A DNA stretch of 64,000 nucleotides, taken from the NCBI RefSeq assembly GCF_025642135.1, contig NZ_CP106793.1, forward strand, positions 2,897,001 through 2,961,000, in the 5' to 3' direction. Shown here piece after piece: positions 26,532 to 36,079 of the stretch. Origin of the DNA: Streptomyces cynarae. Lineage in GTDB: Bacteria > Actinomycetota > Actinomycetes > Streptomycetales > Streptomycetaceae. The position numbers were made by a program, and so were the translations under genes. Under the pieces are notes generated by a model. That model had not been told where the DNA came from. It ran no database searches and was given only the letters and a program-made list of their open reading frames with translations. The first letter of the stretch is position 1, and each line of letters begins with the position of its first letter.

Positions 26532-27496
26532 GCGGCAGCCGTCGCGGCGGCGGGGGCGCTCTCCAGCGTGGGCGGGGCGGTGGTGCCGGTGTGCGCGGCC
26601 AGCGCCTTCTCCAGGCGACGGATGTGGTAGTACTGCACGCGCGTGGTGCGCTGCAGGGCCATGACCGCACCGAGGAACTGATCCATCTCGGCGGCCCGGG
26701 TGAGGATGTCGTCGGGCACGTTCTCGTCCCGAAGACAGGCTTCCGCGTCCTGACCGAGTACGGCGTGCGCCCAGCCACGGGTGATCGGCTTGTACAGACC
26801 CGGGTGTTTGACCACGATCCGCGCCCGGATGGCGAGGTCGTTCTCGGCGGCTTCCAGATGCAGTCCCGTGTCCTTGTTGCGCGCCCCGAACAGCGGCTCA
26901 TGGATGTGGTGGGCGTCGAAACCGTGCTCGACGCAGCCGATCCAGAAGTCCCAGTCCTCCCCCGCTCTCATGCTCTCGTCGTACCCGCCCACGGCCTGCC
27001 ACGCCTCACGGCGGTACAGCGAGCAGTAGAACATGATCAGCCGCTGGAGCATCAGTTCCCGGCTGTAGGCGGGGAGGGGCATCGCCTGCGGGGGCAGGTC
27101 GTCGTCGGTGAAGGTGAAGACGTCCGTCGACGCGATGGCGATGCCGGGGTCGCCGTCCAGGACCGCGACTGTCTTCTCCAGCATCGTGGGCGCGATCACG
27201 TCGTCGGCGTCGAGCGGAAGGATGTAGCGGCCGGCGGCCGCCTCGATCCCGGTGTTGCGGGCGGCGGAGACTCCGGCGTTGGCCTGCTGGAGCAGTCGGA
27301 TGCACCGGTCGGGGTGGCGGGCGATCAGGCCCTTCGCCACCTCGGCGGTGTCGTCGGTGCTGCCGTCGTCGACGATGACGAGTTCCCAGTCACGGAACGT
27401 CTGGGCGACGACGCTGGACACCGCGTCGGGCAGGTAGCGGGCGTAGTCGTGGCAGGGGATGACCACCGAGACCACAGGGTCGAAACCGTGGGGCAT
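26522..27496 (-). CDS. GT2-family glycosyltransferase
   Basis: A 324-residue GT-A fold transferase. It has the entry strand VVSVVIPCHDYARYLPDAV (residue ~10), nucleotide-binding VIVDDGSTDDT (~38), the DxD metal site in ILPLDADD (~90), and AGEDWDFWI near 157, which fits the catalytic-base region. There is no membrane segment, so it is cytoplasmic. A C-terminal tail of ~60 residues is Ala-rich. The ATG at 27496 starts just before the first strand. It is downstream and same-strand of the CC-repeat exported protein and the three-domain glycosyltransferase, suggesting one glycosylation locus. Donor and acceptor are unknown. Confidence 0.9.
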   Translation of the reverse strand: MPHGFDPVVSVVIPCHDYARYLPDAVSSVVAQTFRDWELVIVDDGSTDDTAEVAKGLIARHPDRCIRLLQQANAGVSAARNTGIEAAAGRYILPLDADDVIAPTMLEKTVAVLDGDPGIAIASTDVFTFTDDDLPPQAMPLPAYSRELMLQRLIMFYCSLYRREAWQAVGGYDESMRAGEDWDFWIGCVEHGFDAHHIHEPLFGARNKDTGLHLEAAENDLAIRARIVVKHPGLYKPITRGWAHAVLGQDAEACLRDENVPDDILTRAAEMDQFLGAVMALQRTTRVQYYHIRRLEKALAAHTGTTAPPTLESAPAAATAAAVH

Positions 27497-27636
27497 GTGC
27501 CGTCTTTCGCTCGGAACGGAAGGGGAGGGACGAGGAGCCCGGACCACGGGCGGCAGGCCTGCGCTATGTCGGGCGCGGGCGGCCCCCCCCCCGCCCTGTG
27601 CCAGGGCCACGTCGCAGCGGACCCGCCGATCAGGTG

Positions 27637-28080
27637 CTAGCCGATGCCGAGGGTGCCCGCGTAGTCGCGGTCGGCGTAGTCGGAGTAGCGGCCGGAGCTG
27701 TGATGATCTTGGTGGTGACCGTAGTCACAAATGGTCATGTTGGCCACGGGCGCGCAGCAGTGGCCGTAGTCGCTGATGGTGACGTTGGCGATGGGGGGGC
27801 AGCAGTGGCCGTAGTTGCTGATGGTGACGTTGCCGATCGGTGGGCAGCAGCGGCCGTAGTTGCCGATCGTGACGTTCGCCAAGTTCTGGCAGGGGTGATC
27901 GTCCCCCGGTATGAGGGTGACGTCGCCGCTCATCGGCTGCCCTTGGTACGCGTACGGGGCCGACGCCGCGAGCGTTTCCTGGCCGAGGGCGGCGGCGTAG
28001 GCGGCCTCCGCGGTGTTGAGCAGTCCGGCGGTCGCCAGTGCGGCCGGCAGAGCCAGGGAGGACATGACACGAGCTTTCAC
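27637..28080 (-). CDS. Small exported protein with four N-[VM]-T-I / double-Cys 15-residue repeats
   Basis: 147 residues, no family recognised. The signal peptide is residues 1-~29 (MKARVMSSL start, Ala-rich core, AYA-type cleavage). Four 15-residue repeats begin at N69, N84, N99 and N114, with pattern N-[VM]-T-I-x-[ND]-Y-G-x-C-C-x-P-[IV]-[GA]; the fourth keeps only the first ten positions and ends in GHHQDHH. Every unit opens with an N-x-T sequon. There are eight cysteines (64, 78/79, 93/94, 108/109, 118) plus a His-rich tail, which may bind metal. The GTG at 28080 follows AAGGAAGG. It is flanked on both sides by glycosyltransferase genes on the same strand. It could be a glycosylated surface protein or peptide precursor; this is inference. 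Confidence 0.8.
   Translation of the reverse strand: MKARVMSSLALPAALATAGLLNTAEAAYAAALGQETLAASAPYAYQGQPMSGDVTLIPGDDHPCQNLANVTIGNYGRCCPPIGNVTISNYGHCCPPIANVTISDYGHCCAPVANMTICDYGHHQDHHSSGRYSDYADRDYAGTLGIG
27715..27876 (-). repeat. 45-bp repeats encoding the double-Cys units
   Basis: Three full copies and one partial copy of a 45-bp unit, nearly identical at DNA level and in phase with the protein repeats, which points to recent internal duplication. Confidence 0.8.
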
Positions 28081-28152
28081 GGTGGTGCCTTCCTTTCGAG
28101 GGAGGGAGCCGCCCCGACAACCGGCGACCTTCACGCCAGGGACAGCAGCGCC

Positions 28153-28182
28153 ACCGTAGGATTTGCATACTGTCCGTGGCAA
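28153..28182 (-). promoter_or_regulatory. Candidate promoter of the CC-repeat protein
   Basis: On the minus strand TTGCCA, an 18-base spacer, then TACGGT, about 73 bases before the GTG. It suggests the repeat protein has its own promoter within the 204-base gap after the glycosyltransferase fusion. Confidence 0.5.
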
Positions 28183-28284
28183 AACGATTACACCGTGCGA
28201 GTGGCGGGGGCCACCGAGGCACCAACGCGAGTGGCGGGGCCCCAGGCAAGGTGTCCCCGTCCGGCAGGCCCGGCACCGCTTCGT

Positions 28285-30687
28285 TCAGGACGGGGACAGC
28301 ACCGCGGTGTCGGCCTGATCCGGGACGGGGAGCGGATGCAGCACTTCCAGGTCCGGCAGCGCCCAGCAGGCGGTGCCCATGTCCCGGGCCATCGCGGCCA
28401 GGCCCTCGGTCTCGATGAGGTACTGGTACGGGAAGGGCGGAAAGATCAGGCCGTCACGGTGCAGGTCGGCGCGGACCAGCAGCACGGTGCCACCGACCGA
28501 GTCCACCCGGAGAAGCCCTCTGCCGCGCAGCTCGTCGAGGTAGATCCGGCCGAACCCCCTGGGCGGCTGCAGAATGCCGTCGCGAAGCCACTGGGACCAG
28601 TTGAGCGTGCCGGCGCCGGGGTGGAGGACGAAGGTGTTGAGGTCGTACGTGGGTCCCCCGGCCGTGGTGGCACAGTGCGGGACGACGATGTCCTTGCGCG
28701 CTCCGAGCAGCCGCTGGATCAGGTCGGCCGGGTAGTCGGTGACATCCACATCGAGCCACAGCACCCACTCCTCGTCGGCCAGGGCCCGGGTGAGCAGATG
28801 GTTGCGCACCTTGGCCAGCACCGACCGGCGCCGGCGCTGGAGGCCCGGCTCCCAGCGCGGCCCGGCAGCGTGGAGGCCGAAGTCGCGGTGGACGAGGGTG
28901 ACCCGCCGGTACTCCGCCTCGAGGCCGGGCAGGACCTGCCGCAGCAGTTCCGGCGTCGAGTCCTCGCTGTCGCCCTCCAGCAGGCCCAGGGAGATCGCCT
29001 CGCGCGGATAGTCCAGGGAGCGCAGTTTCTCCAGATAGCCGGGCAGGTGCGCGGCCGCGTCCTTCAGGGGCGTGAGCACCAGCACGAGGGGCCGCTCGCT
29101 CGCCGGGCCCGGAGCCGACTCGGCAGCCGTACGCGGTCGTTCGTCGGCCGCTCGCGCGGCGGCGGCGCCGGTCTCGGCGTGTGCGATGTCCCGCGGCTCG
29201 ATCGGCAGCCGGGTCGCCATGGCCAGCAACCGCTCGGCGTACGCGCCGGGTTCGGCCCAGACCTGGGTCGCCACCTCGAAGTGCTCGGCGAAATGCGACT
29301 CGTTGAACGTGTTGCCGCCGTGGCAGATGTAGGTGTACAGCTCCGGCGCGTCGATGGAGACGACCCGGCAGGTGCGGACCACCTCTTCCGCCACCGGCGT
29401 GTCCTCGCCCCGGCGTTGCGCCGGATAGCGCGGCATCCGGTCCTTGGCGCAGATCATCGATCCTTCCCAGACCCGCGCGCAGGAGATCGCGAGCTTGTGG
29501 CGAGCGGGCCACCACAGACGTTCACGGGCGAGGAAACATGCCTCTGCGCCGAGGGCGAGGATCGCCGCCATCTGCGACTCGACCCGCTCCGGGTCGTACA
29601 GGTCGTCGTCGTCCCACTGGCATACGTAGGGCCCGGTGGCCCGGTCCACCGCCTCGTTGCGCAGTTCGCCGAGCGTCCGCCCCTCCGGAGGGAGCCGGTG
29701 ATGGCGGATCCGCGGGTCGCCCATCTCCCGGATGTACCGCTCGAGGGCGTCGTCGGTGCCGTCGTCCACGACGACCAGCTCCAGTGCGCGGTACGTCTGC
29801 GCACGGAAGCAGGCGATCGCGCGGCTCGCCATCGCCAGGCGGCCCTTGGTCACCATCAGGCAGGACACCGTGGGCGCGGGCGCGCCCGAGGCCCAGCGGC
29901 GCCGCTGGGCGTCAGGACCGAGCTGACCGTCGGCGAGCGGTTGCAGCCCCTGGCTCGCCCAGAAGCGGAACCGCCTGCCGGTCGAGATCCGCACTGCACC
30001 GGAGTCGTCCCGCACCCAGCTGCCGGACCAGTGGTGCACGGCGTACGCACGCTCGTAGTCGGCTTCCTGAGGGCCGAACAGCTCTGCCGCATACGGGCTC
30101 ACCTCGGGATAGAGGACTTCCGACCCGAGGACCGTGACCGAGGCGGGCTCCGGGGCGCTGTCGACGGCCCTGGTGAGGAAGAAGGGGCCTGTGGCCTCCA
30201 GAGCACCGGGCGCCCTGTGAGCGCCGACCAGCTGCCGGTGCACATGGGCCCAGAAGGGGTGGCCCGGCCGTGACGCGATGAACGCGTTGCCGACGATGCG
30301 GCCGAATCCGCTCCGGCGGGCCTGCAGCAGACGCGTGTGAGCCTCGGGTTCGCAGCCGAGGACGAGTTCGCGTCCGTCGAGGAGTGCGTCGACCGGCTTC
30401 AGGCACTCGAAGTCCATGTCCACGTAGAGCCCGCCGAAATGATCGAGCAGGAAGTAGCGGATCGCGTCGGCCCGCATGATCGCTTCCGGGTAGCCGTCGT
30501 ACACCGGCAGGAACCAGGGATAGTGCTCCTGGAGGAAGGCGCGGTTGTCCGCGTCGGTCCACAGCCGGTATCCCCAGCCGGGGTGATGCAGACGCCAGGA
30601 ATCGACCCACTTGCGCCACTTCTCAGGTACGTCGGTGTCTTTCCAGGTCTGATGGATCAGGGCGGGAATCTTCTCCTGTGTCCGCAT
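28285..30687 (-). CDS. Three-domain glycosyltransferase: GT32-like, GT2, and Anp1/GT62-like
   Basis: An 800-residue cytoplasmic protein built of three transferase-like modules. Residues ~5-250: a GT32/DxD sugar-binding domain, with IPALIHQTWKD and the DxD in YVDMDFECLKP near 89. Residues ~270-480: GT2, with VSCLMVTKGR, VVVDDGTDD near 307 and WDDDDLYDP near 358. A poorly conserved Ala-rich linker follows. Residues ~530-790 resemble the Anp1 mannan-polymerase family: LVLTPLKDAAAHLPGYLEKL, GLLEGDSEDSTPELL near 570, and the DxD in VLWLDVDVTDYP near 647. The ATG at 30687 is the only good start, though its ribosome site is poor. It heads the locus with the CC-repeat protein and a second GT2. It may build a multi-sugar chain; acceptor unknown. 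Confidence 0.85.
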   Translation of the reverse strand: MRTQEKIPALIHQTWKDTDVPEKWRKWVDSWRLHHPGWGYRLWTDADNRAFLQEHYPWFLPVYDGYPEAIMRADAIRYFLLDHFGGLYVDMDFECLKPVDALLDGRELVLGCEPEAHTRLLQARRSGFGRIVGNAFIASRPGHPFWAHVHRQLVGAHRAPGALEATGPFFLTRAVDSAPEPASVTVLGSEVLYPEVSPYAAELFGPQEADYERAYAVHHWSGSWVRDDSGAVRISTGRRFRFWASQGLQPLADGQLGPDAQRRRWASGAPAPTVSCLMVTKGRLAMASRAIACFRAQTYRALELVVVDDGTDDALERYIREMGDPRIRHHRLPPEGRTLGELRNEAVDRATGPYVCQWDDDDLYDPERVESQMAAILALGAEACFLARERLWWPARHKLAISCARVWEGSMICAKDRMPRYPAQRRGEDTPVAEEVVRTCRVVSIDAPELYTYICHGGNTFNESHFAEHFEVATQVWAEPGAYAERLLAMATRLPIEPRDIAHAETGAAAARAADERPRTAAESAPGPASERPLVLVLTPLKDAAAHLPGYLEKLRSLDYPREAISLGLLEGDSEDSTPELLRQVLPGLEAEYRRVTLVHRDFGLHAAGPRWEPGLQRRRRSVLAKVRNHLLTRALADEEWVLWLDVDVTDYPADLIQRLLGARKDIVVPHCATTAGGPTYDLNTFVLHPGAGTLNWSQWLRDGILQPPRGFGRIYLDELRGRGLLRVDSVGGTVLLVRADLHRDGLIFPPFPYQYLIETEGLAAMARDMGTACWALPDLEVLHPLPVPDQADTAVLSPS

Positions 30688-30784
30688 GCACGCAGTATGA
30701 AGATCCTTTTTGCTTCCCAGTGGCTCCGGCAGCACCTGCCGACCGCACATTCACCCGGGCGGCACCTGGCGAGAATCCGAACAA

Positions 30785-30829
30785 AGGACGCCGGGCGGAC
30801 TGGAGACCCTCCAGTCCGCCCGGCGTCCT
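30785..30829 (-). terminator. Strong terminator downstream of glyS
   Basis: Perfect 21-bp inverted repeat with a 3-nt loop, beginning 25 bases after the glyS stop. It separates glyS from the glycosyltransferase locus. Confidence 0.9.
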
Positions 30830-30853
30830 CGTCCCGCGTCGAGCGCCCGGCGC

Positions 30854-32236
<1,383 letters not shown>

Positions 32237-32360
32237 GGTGCTCTCTTCATTACGACGACGGGCGACGAAGCGAGACGCTTCAAAGCGAATGCTTCAGGGT
32301 ACCGGCGGTGGCTCCCCCTCAATCAAATCGGTGCCGTCCACAAGCCCGCACCGGAGCTTG

Positions 32361-32398
32361 TTGACAACGGTTTCCATGTTTGATGAAAATGACTGTCA
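32361..32398 (+). promoter_or_regulatory. znuA promoter with overlapping Zur box
   Basis: A near-consensus -35 TTGACA (32361-32366) is followed about 18 bases on by GAAAAT (32385-32390). A 15-base imperfect palindrome TGAAAATGACTGTCA (32384-32398), of the form known for Streptomyces Zur boxes, covers the -10 and the predicted transcription start. Zinc-bound Zur there would block transcription. Confidence 0.75.
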
Positions 32399-33357
32399 TG
32401 AACGGACGACGACGCCTCATATCCGGGACCGCGGTCGCGGCGGCCACCGCCCTCGGGCTCGGAGCCCTCTCCGCCTGCTCCTCCTCCAGTGCCGCAGCGG
32501 GCGACAGCGGCAAGTTCGACGTCGTGGCGTCGTTCTACCCGCTGGCCTTCCTCGCCGAGCAGATCGGCGGGTCGTACGTCCACGTCACCAGTCTGACCCA
32601 GCCCGGTCAGGAGCCGCACGACCTGGAGATCAGCGCCAAGCAGACCGCGCAGCTCCAGGAGTCCGACGCGGTCCTCTACCTCAAGGGCCTGCAGCCCTCC
32701 GTCGACGACGCGGTGGCCCAGTCCGAGATCAGGACGAAGGTCGACGCCGCCTCCCTGACCTCCCTGGAGGAGCACGGCAACGAGGTCGGCGGGCACGCGG
32801 CCGCCCACGACACCCACCAGGGCGAGGAGGCCGGCGCCGAGGACCCCCACATCTGGCTCGACCCGGTGCGCTACGCCCAGGTCGCCAAGGGCGTCGGCGC
32901 CGCCTTCGAGAAGGCGGACCCGAAGCATGCGGACACCTACAAGAAGAACACCGAGGCTCTGGCCAAGAAGCTCGACGACCTGAACACCCGGTATGCGGAC
33001 GGACTGAGGAACACGAAGACCAAGGTCTTCATCACCACGCACGCCGCCTTCGGCTACCTCGCCGAGCGCTACGGCCTCACCGAGGAGGCCATCAACGGCC
33101 TGGACCCCGAGTCCGAGCCCAGCGCCGCCCGCGTCCGCGACCTCGAGAAGATGGCCAAGGCCGACGGCGTCTCCACGGTCTTCTACGAGACGCTGGTGAG
33201 CGACAAGACCGCGAAGACCATCGCGAAGGACGCGAACCTGAAGACGGACGTCCTCGACCCGATCGAGGGCATCACTCCGAAGTCCCGCGGCCGCGACTAC
33301 TTCCAGGTCATGGACTCCAACCTCAAAGCCCTGCAGACCGCCCTGGGCACCAAGTGA
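32398..33357 (+). CDS. znuA: Zinc ABC transporter substrate-binding lipoprotein ZnuA
   Basis: A 319-residue high-affinity zinc-binding lipoprotein. The signal peptide ends in the lipobox LSAC (~residue 25). It has the metal-binding SFYPLAFLAEQIGG start, EPHDLEIS (first His ligand), and a His/Asp/Glu-rich loop ending in EDPHIWLDPVRYA (second His). ITTHAAFGYLAERYGL (third His) and a final Asp/Glu near VLDPIEG complete the site. The ATG at 32398 is chosen: earlier in-frame ATGs lie within the -10/Zur box. A start 7-8 bases after the -10 implies a leaderless or nearly leaderless mRNA. It is the first gene of a znuA-znuC-znuB unit. Confidence 0.93.
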   Translation: MNGRRRLISGTAVAAATALGLGALSACSSSSAAAGDSGKFDVVASFYPLAFLAEQIGGSYVHVTSLTQPGQEPHDLEISAKQTAQLQESDAVLYLKGLQPSVDDAVAQSEIRTKVDAASLTSLEEHGNEVGGHAAAHDTHQGEEAGAEDPHIWLDPVRYAQVAKGVGAAFEKADPKHADTYKKNTEALAKKLDDLNTRYADGLRNTKTKVFITTHAAFGYLAERYGLTEEAINGLDPESEPSAARVRDLEKMAKADGVSTVFYETLVSDKTAKTIAKDANLKTDVLDPIEGITPKSRGRDYFQVMDSNLKALQTALGTK

Positions 33358-33374
33358 TCGCAACGGAGGACGCC

Positions 33375-34160
33375 ATGGGCGCCATGGACGCGATGGGCGA
33401 GCCCGTCATATCGATGCGCGGCGTACGCGCCGACCTGGGCTCCCGCCCGGTCCTGCGCGGCATCGACCTCACCGTCCACCGCGGTGAGGTCGTCGCCCTG
33501 CTCGGGGCGAACGGCTCGGGCAAGTCGACCGCCGTGCGCAGCGTGATCGGCCAGGTGCCGGTGAGCGCCGGGGAGATCGCACTCTTCGGCACCCCGCGGC
33601 GCGCCTTCCGCGACTGGCGGCGCGTCGGGTACGTGCCGCAGCGCACCACCGCCGCGGGCGGCGTGCCCGCCACGGTGACCGAGGTCGTCTCCTCGGGCCG
33701 CCTGTCCCGGGCGCGCTTCGGCATCCTGCGCAAGGCCGACCACGAGGCCGTACGCCACGCCCTGGACCTCGTCGGCATGGCGGACCGGGCCAGGGACTCC
33801 GTGGGCGCCCTGTCCGGCGGCCAGCACCAGCGCGTGCTGATCGCCCGCGCGCTCGCCTCCGAGCCCGAACTGCTGATCATGGACGAGCCGATGGCGGGCG
33901 TCGACCTGGCGAGCCAGGAGGTGCTCGCCCGGACACTTCAGGAGCAGGTGGCCTCCGGCGCCACCGTCCTGCTGGTGCTGCACGAGCTGGGCCCGCTGGA
34001 GCCCCTGATCGACCGGGCGGTCGTCCTGCGTGACGGCTGCGTACTGCACGACGGGCCGCCACCGAAGGCCCTGGGCCAGCACGCCCTGCCCGGCCACGAC
34101 CACGTCCACCCGCACGAGGCCGCGGGCACCGAACCGATCCGCACGGGACTGCTGAGCTGA
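33375..34160 (+). CDS. znuC: Zinc ABC transporter ATP-binding protein ZnuC
   Basis: A 261-residue cytoplasmic ATPase that powers zinc import. It has Walker A GANGSGKST (~residue 43), Q-loop VPQRTT, ABC signature LSGGQHQR (~142), Walker B LLIMDEP (~163) and switch His in LVLHELG. The C-terminus is His-rich (HALPGHDHVHPHE), consistent with zinc handling. The ATG at 33375 lies four bases after GGAGGA; an in-frame GTG at 33354 overlapping the znuA stop (GTGA) is the alternative. Its stop overlaps the znuB start by one base (TGATG). Confidence 0.93.
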   Translation: MGAMDAMGEPVISMRGVRADLGSRPVLRGIDLTVHRGEVVALLGANGSGKSTAVRSVIGQVPVSAGEIALFGTPRRAFRDWRRVGYVPQRTTAAGGVPATVTEVVSSGRLSRARFGILRKADHEAVRHALDLVGMADRARDSVGALSGGQHQRVLIARALASEPELLIMDEPMAGVDLASQEVLARTLQEQVASGATVLLVLHELGPLEPLIDRAVVLRDGCVLHDGPPPKALGQHALPGHDHVHPHEAAGTEPIRTGLLS

Positions 34161-35062
34161 TGGACTTCCTGAACTACGCCTTCATGCAGCGGGCCCTGCT
34201 CGCCGCCGTCCTGGTCGGCATCACGGCCCCCGCCGTCGGCATCTACCTCGTCCAGCGCCGCCAGGCCCTGATGGGCGACGGCATCGGCCACGTGGCGATG
34301 ACCGGCGTCGGCCTCGGCTTCCTCCTGTCCACCTCACCGGTGTGGATGGCGACGGCCGTCTCCGTCCTCGGCTCGGTCCTCATGGAACTGATCCGCTGGT
34401 ACGGGAAGACGCGCGGCGACATCGCGCTCGCGATGCTCTTCTACGGCGGTATGGCCGGCGGCGTCATGTTCATCAACCTCGCACCGGGCGGCTCCAACGC
34501 GAACCTGACGTCGTACCTGTTCGGCTCGTTGTCCACCGTCTCGCAGTCCGACGTGGTGGCGATCTGCCTGCTCGCGGCCTTCGTCGTCCTGGTCACCCTC
34601 GGCCTGCGCCGCCAGCTCTTCGCGGTCAGCCAGGACGAGGAGTTCGCCCGGGTGACGGGCCTGCCGGTGCGCGCCCTGAACCTGCTGACGGCGGTCACCG
34701 CCGCCGTGACCGTGACAGTCGCGATGCGGGTGGTCGGTCTCCTCCTGGTCTCCGCGCTGATGGTGGTCCCGGTGGCGGCCGCGCAGCAGCTCGGCCGCAG
34801 CTTCGCGGCGACCTTCGCGATCGCGGTCGCCATCGGCGTGACCGTCACCCTCGGCGGCACGATCACGTCGTACTACCAGGACGTGCCGCCCGGCGCGACG
34901 ATCGTGCTGCTGACCATCGCCGCGTTCATCGCACTCACCGCCCTCGCCGCTCCGCTGGCCCGGCGACGCGCGCGGGCGCTCGCCGCCGCACAGCCCGCCG
35001 GGGACCCCGCAGAGTGCGCGATTCCGGCCACTCGGGAGGCCGGCGACGAGGTCGGAGTCTGA
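34160..35062 (+). CDS. znuB: Zinc ABC transporter permease ZnuB
   Basis: A 300-residue integral membrane permease of the ABC-3 family with about eight helices. Family landmarks: MGDGIGHVAMTGVGLGFLL (~residue 38), GDIALAMLFYGGMAGGVM (~88), DEEFARVTGLPVRALNLLTAVTAAVTVTVAMRVVG (~160-195) and LTSYLFGSLSTVS. It forms the membrane channel for ZnuA-delivered zinc and is coupled to znuC by overlapping codons. A repetitive hairpin element separates it from zur. Confidence 0.93.
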   Translation: MDFLNYAFMQRALLAAVLVGITAPAVGIYLVQRRQALMGDGIGHVAMTGVGLGFLLSTSPVWMATAVSVLGSVLMELIRWYGKTRGDIALAMLFYGGMAGGVMFINLAPGGSNANLTSYLFGSLSTVSQSDVVAICLLAAFVVLVTLGLRRQLFAVSQDEEFARVTGLPVRALNLLTAVTAAVTVTVAMRVVGLLLVSALMVVPVAAAQQLGRSFAATFAIAVAIGVTVTLGGTITSYYQDVPPGATIVLLTIAAFIALTALAAPLARRRARALAAAQPAGDPAECAIPATREAGDEVGV

Positions 35063-35138
35063 CCGCGCGCGGGCCGGGCTGGCACAATGGCCCGGCAAGG
35101 CGCAGACATGAGCCGTGAGAGAGCCGCAGGGGCGCGCC

Positions 35139-35234
35139 GGTGTCGAGGGTGCATGGGCGTCCCCCCTGCTCGAGCGAAGTCGAGAGCTTGGGGGAGCGCG
35201 GAGGCCCGAAGGCGTGAGCAGTGCTCTCGACACC
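35139..35234. repeat. MITE-like nested palindromic element between znuB and zur
   Basis: A 96-base element bounded by 9-bp inverted ends GGTGTCGAG and CTCGACACC. It contains an inner palindrome (35160-35195) with a CCCCC...TCGA / TCGA...GGGGG stem around GCGAAG. The inner core resembles a dispersed intergenic repeat I know from Streptomyces genomes. It lies in the 221-base gap and carries no gene; an internal ATG frame is a by-product. Confidence 0.7.
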
Positions 35235-35283
35235 GACTCGAAGCGCCCCGTAGGCGAACGAGCCATCAAAAGGGAGGCAACCG

Positions 35284-35706
35284 GTGACCACCGCAGGACC
35301 GCCCGTGAAGGGCCGCGCCACCCGGCAGCGTGCCGCTGTCGCGGCGGCCCTCGACGAGGTCGACGAGTTCCGCAGCGCGCAGGAACTCCACGACATGCTC
35401 AAGCACAAGGGCGACTCGGTGGGCCTGACGACGGTCTACCGCACCCTGCAGTCCCTCGCCGACGCAGGCGAGGTCGACGTCCTGCGCACCTCCGACGGCG
35501 AGTCCGTCTACCGCCGCTGCTCGACCGGCGAACACCACCACCACCTGGTCTGCCGCGTCTGCGGCAAGGCCGTCGAAGTCGAGGGCCCCGCGGTGGAGAA
35601 GTGGGCGGAGGCGATCGCGGCAGAGCACGGTTTCGTCAACGTCGCCCACACGGTGGAGATCTTCGGCACGTGCGCGGAGTGCGCGGGCGCCGAGTCCGAA
35701 CGCTGA
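35284..35706 (+). CDS. zur: Zinc uptake regulator Zur (Fur family)
   Basis: A 140-residue zinc-sensing repressor. The N-terminal winged helix (residues 5-80) contains KHKGDSVGLTTVYRTLQSLADAGEVDV. The dimerisation domain has the metal-binding GEHHHHLVCRVCG (~83-95) and the second CxxC pair CAECAG (~130), which together form the structural Cys4 zinc site. The GTG at 35284 has GGGAGG upstream. It lies downstream of the znu genes it should repress and may be cotranscribed, though the palindromic element between them could separate or tune expression. Confidence 0.95.
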   Translation: MTTAGPPVKGRATRQRAAVAAALDEVDEFRSAQELHDMLKHKGDSVGLTTVYRTLQSLADAGEVDVLRTSDGESVYRRCSTGEHHHHLVCRVCGKAVEVEGPAVEKWAEAIAAEHGFVNVAHTVEIFGTCAECAGAESER

Positions 35707-35725
35707 GCAGCGGCGCGGGGCGGGC

Positions 35726-36079
35726 TCAGGGCGCCATGTCGCCCCGGTTCACGCAGGAATAGGAGCCGTCGTCGTTCCGCCCCACGCTGTCGTACGACCA
35801 GCAGTGCAGCATCGGGGCGAGCGTCCACATCCGCAGCGCCACGAGTACGCCGAACACGGCCGCGACCGCCCACCCCGCGTACGACGGCCGCCCGCCGAGC
35901 GCCACTGCGCCGACGACGAGCAGCGCCGCGGACACCAGCGCGCCGACGGCCGTCGGCGCCAGGTTGTCCCGCAGGCCGGGGACCGTCTGCATGTCGGTCG
36001 TGATCATGAAGCTGAACAACACGGCGAGCCCCGCACAGCCGAGGGCGACGACCGCCGCGCAGCCGCGGACGACGCTCAT
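35726..36079 (-). CDS. Small membrane protein of unknown function
   Basis: 117 residues with three hydrophobic helices (about residues 5-25, 44-62 and 68-85) and a C-terminal extracellular tail with two Cys (MLHCWSYDS and SYSCVNRG) that could form a disulfide. No family is recognised. Its ATG overlaps the stop of a tiny upstream gene by four bases (ATGA), so the two are coupled. Confidence 0.75.
   Translation of the reverse strand: MSVVRGCAAVVALGCAGLAVLFSFMITTDMQTVPGLRDNLAPTAVGALVSAALLVVGAVALGGRPSYAGWAVAAVFGVLVALRMWTLAPMLHCWSYDSVGRNDDGSYSCVNRGDMAP

Noticed and set aside
32237..32360. T-box riboswitch in the glyS leader
   Set aside because: Only a small GAAGCG-AGA-CGCTTC hairpin is present; no T-box sequence or specifier loop was seen.
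35107..35283. Short plus-strand frames between znuB and zur
   Set aside because: They run through the palindromic repeat element and have no ribosome site.
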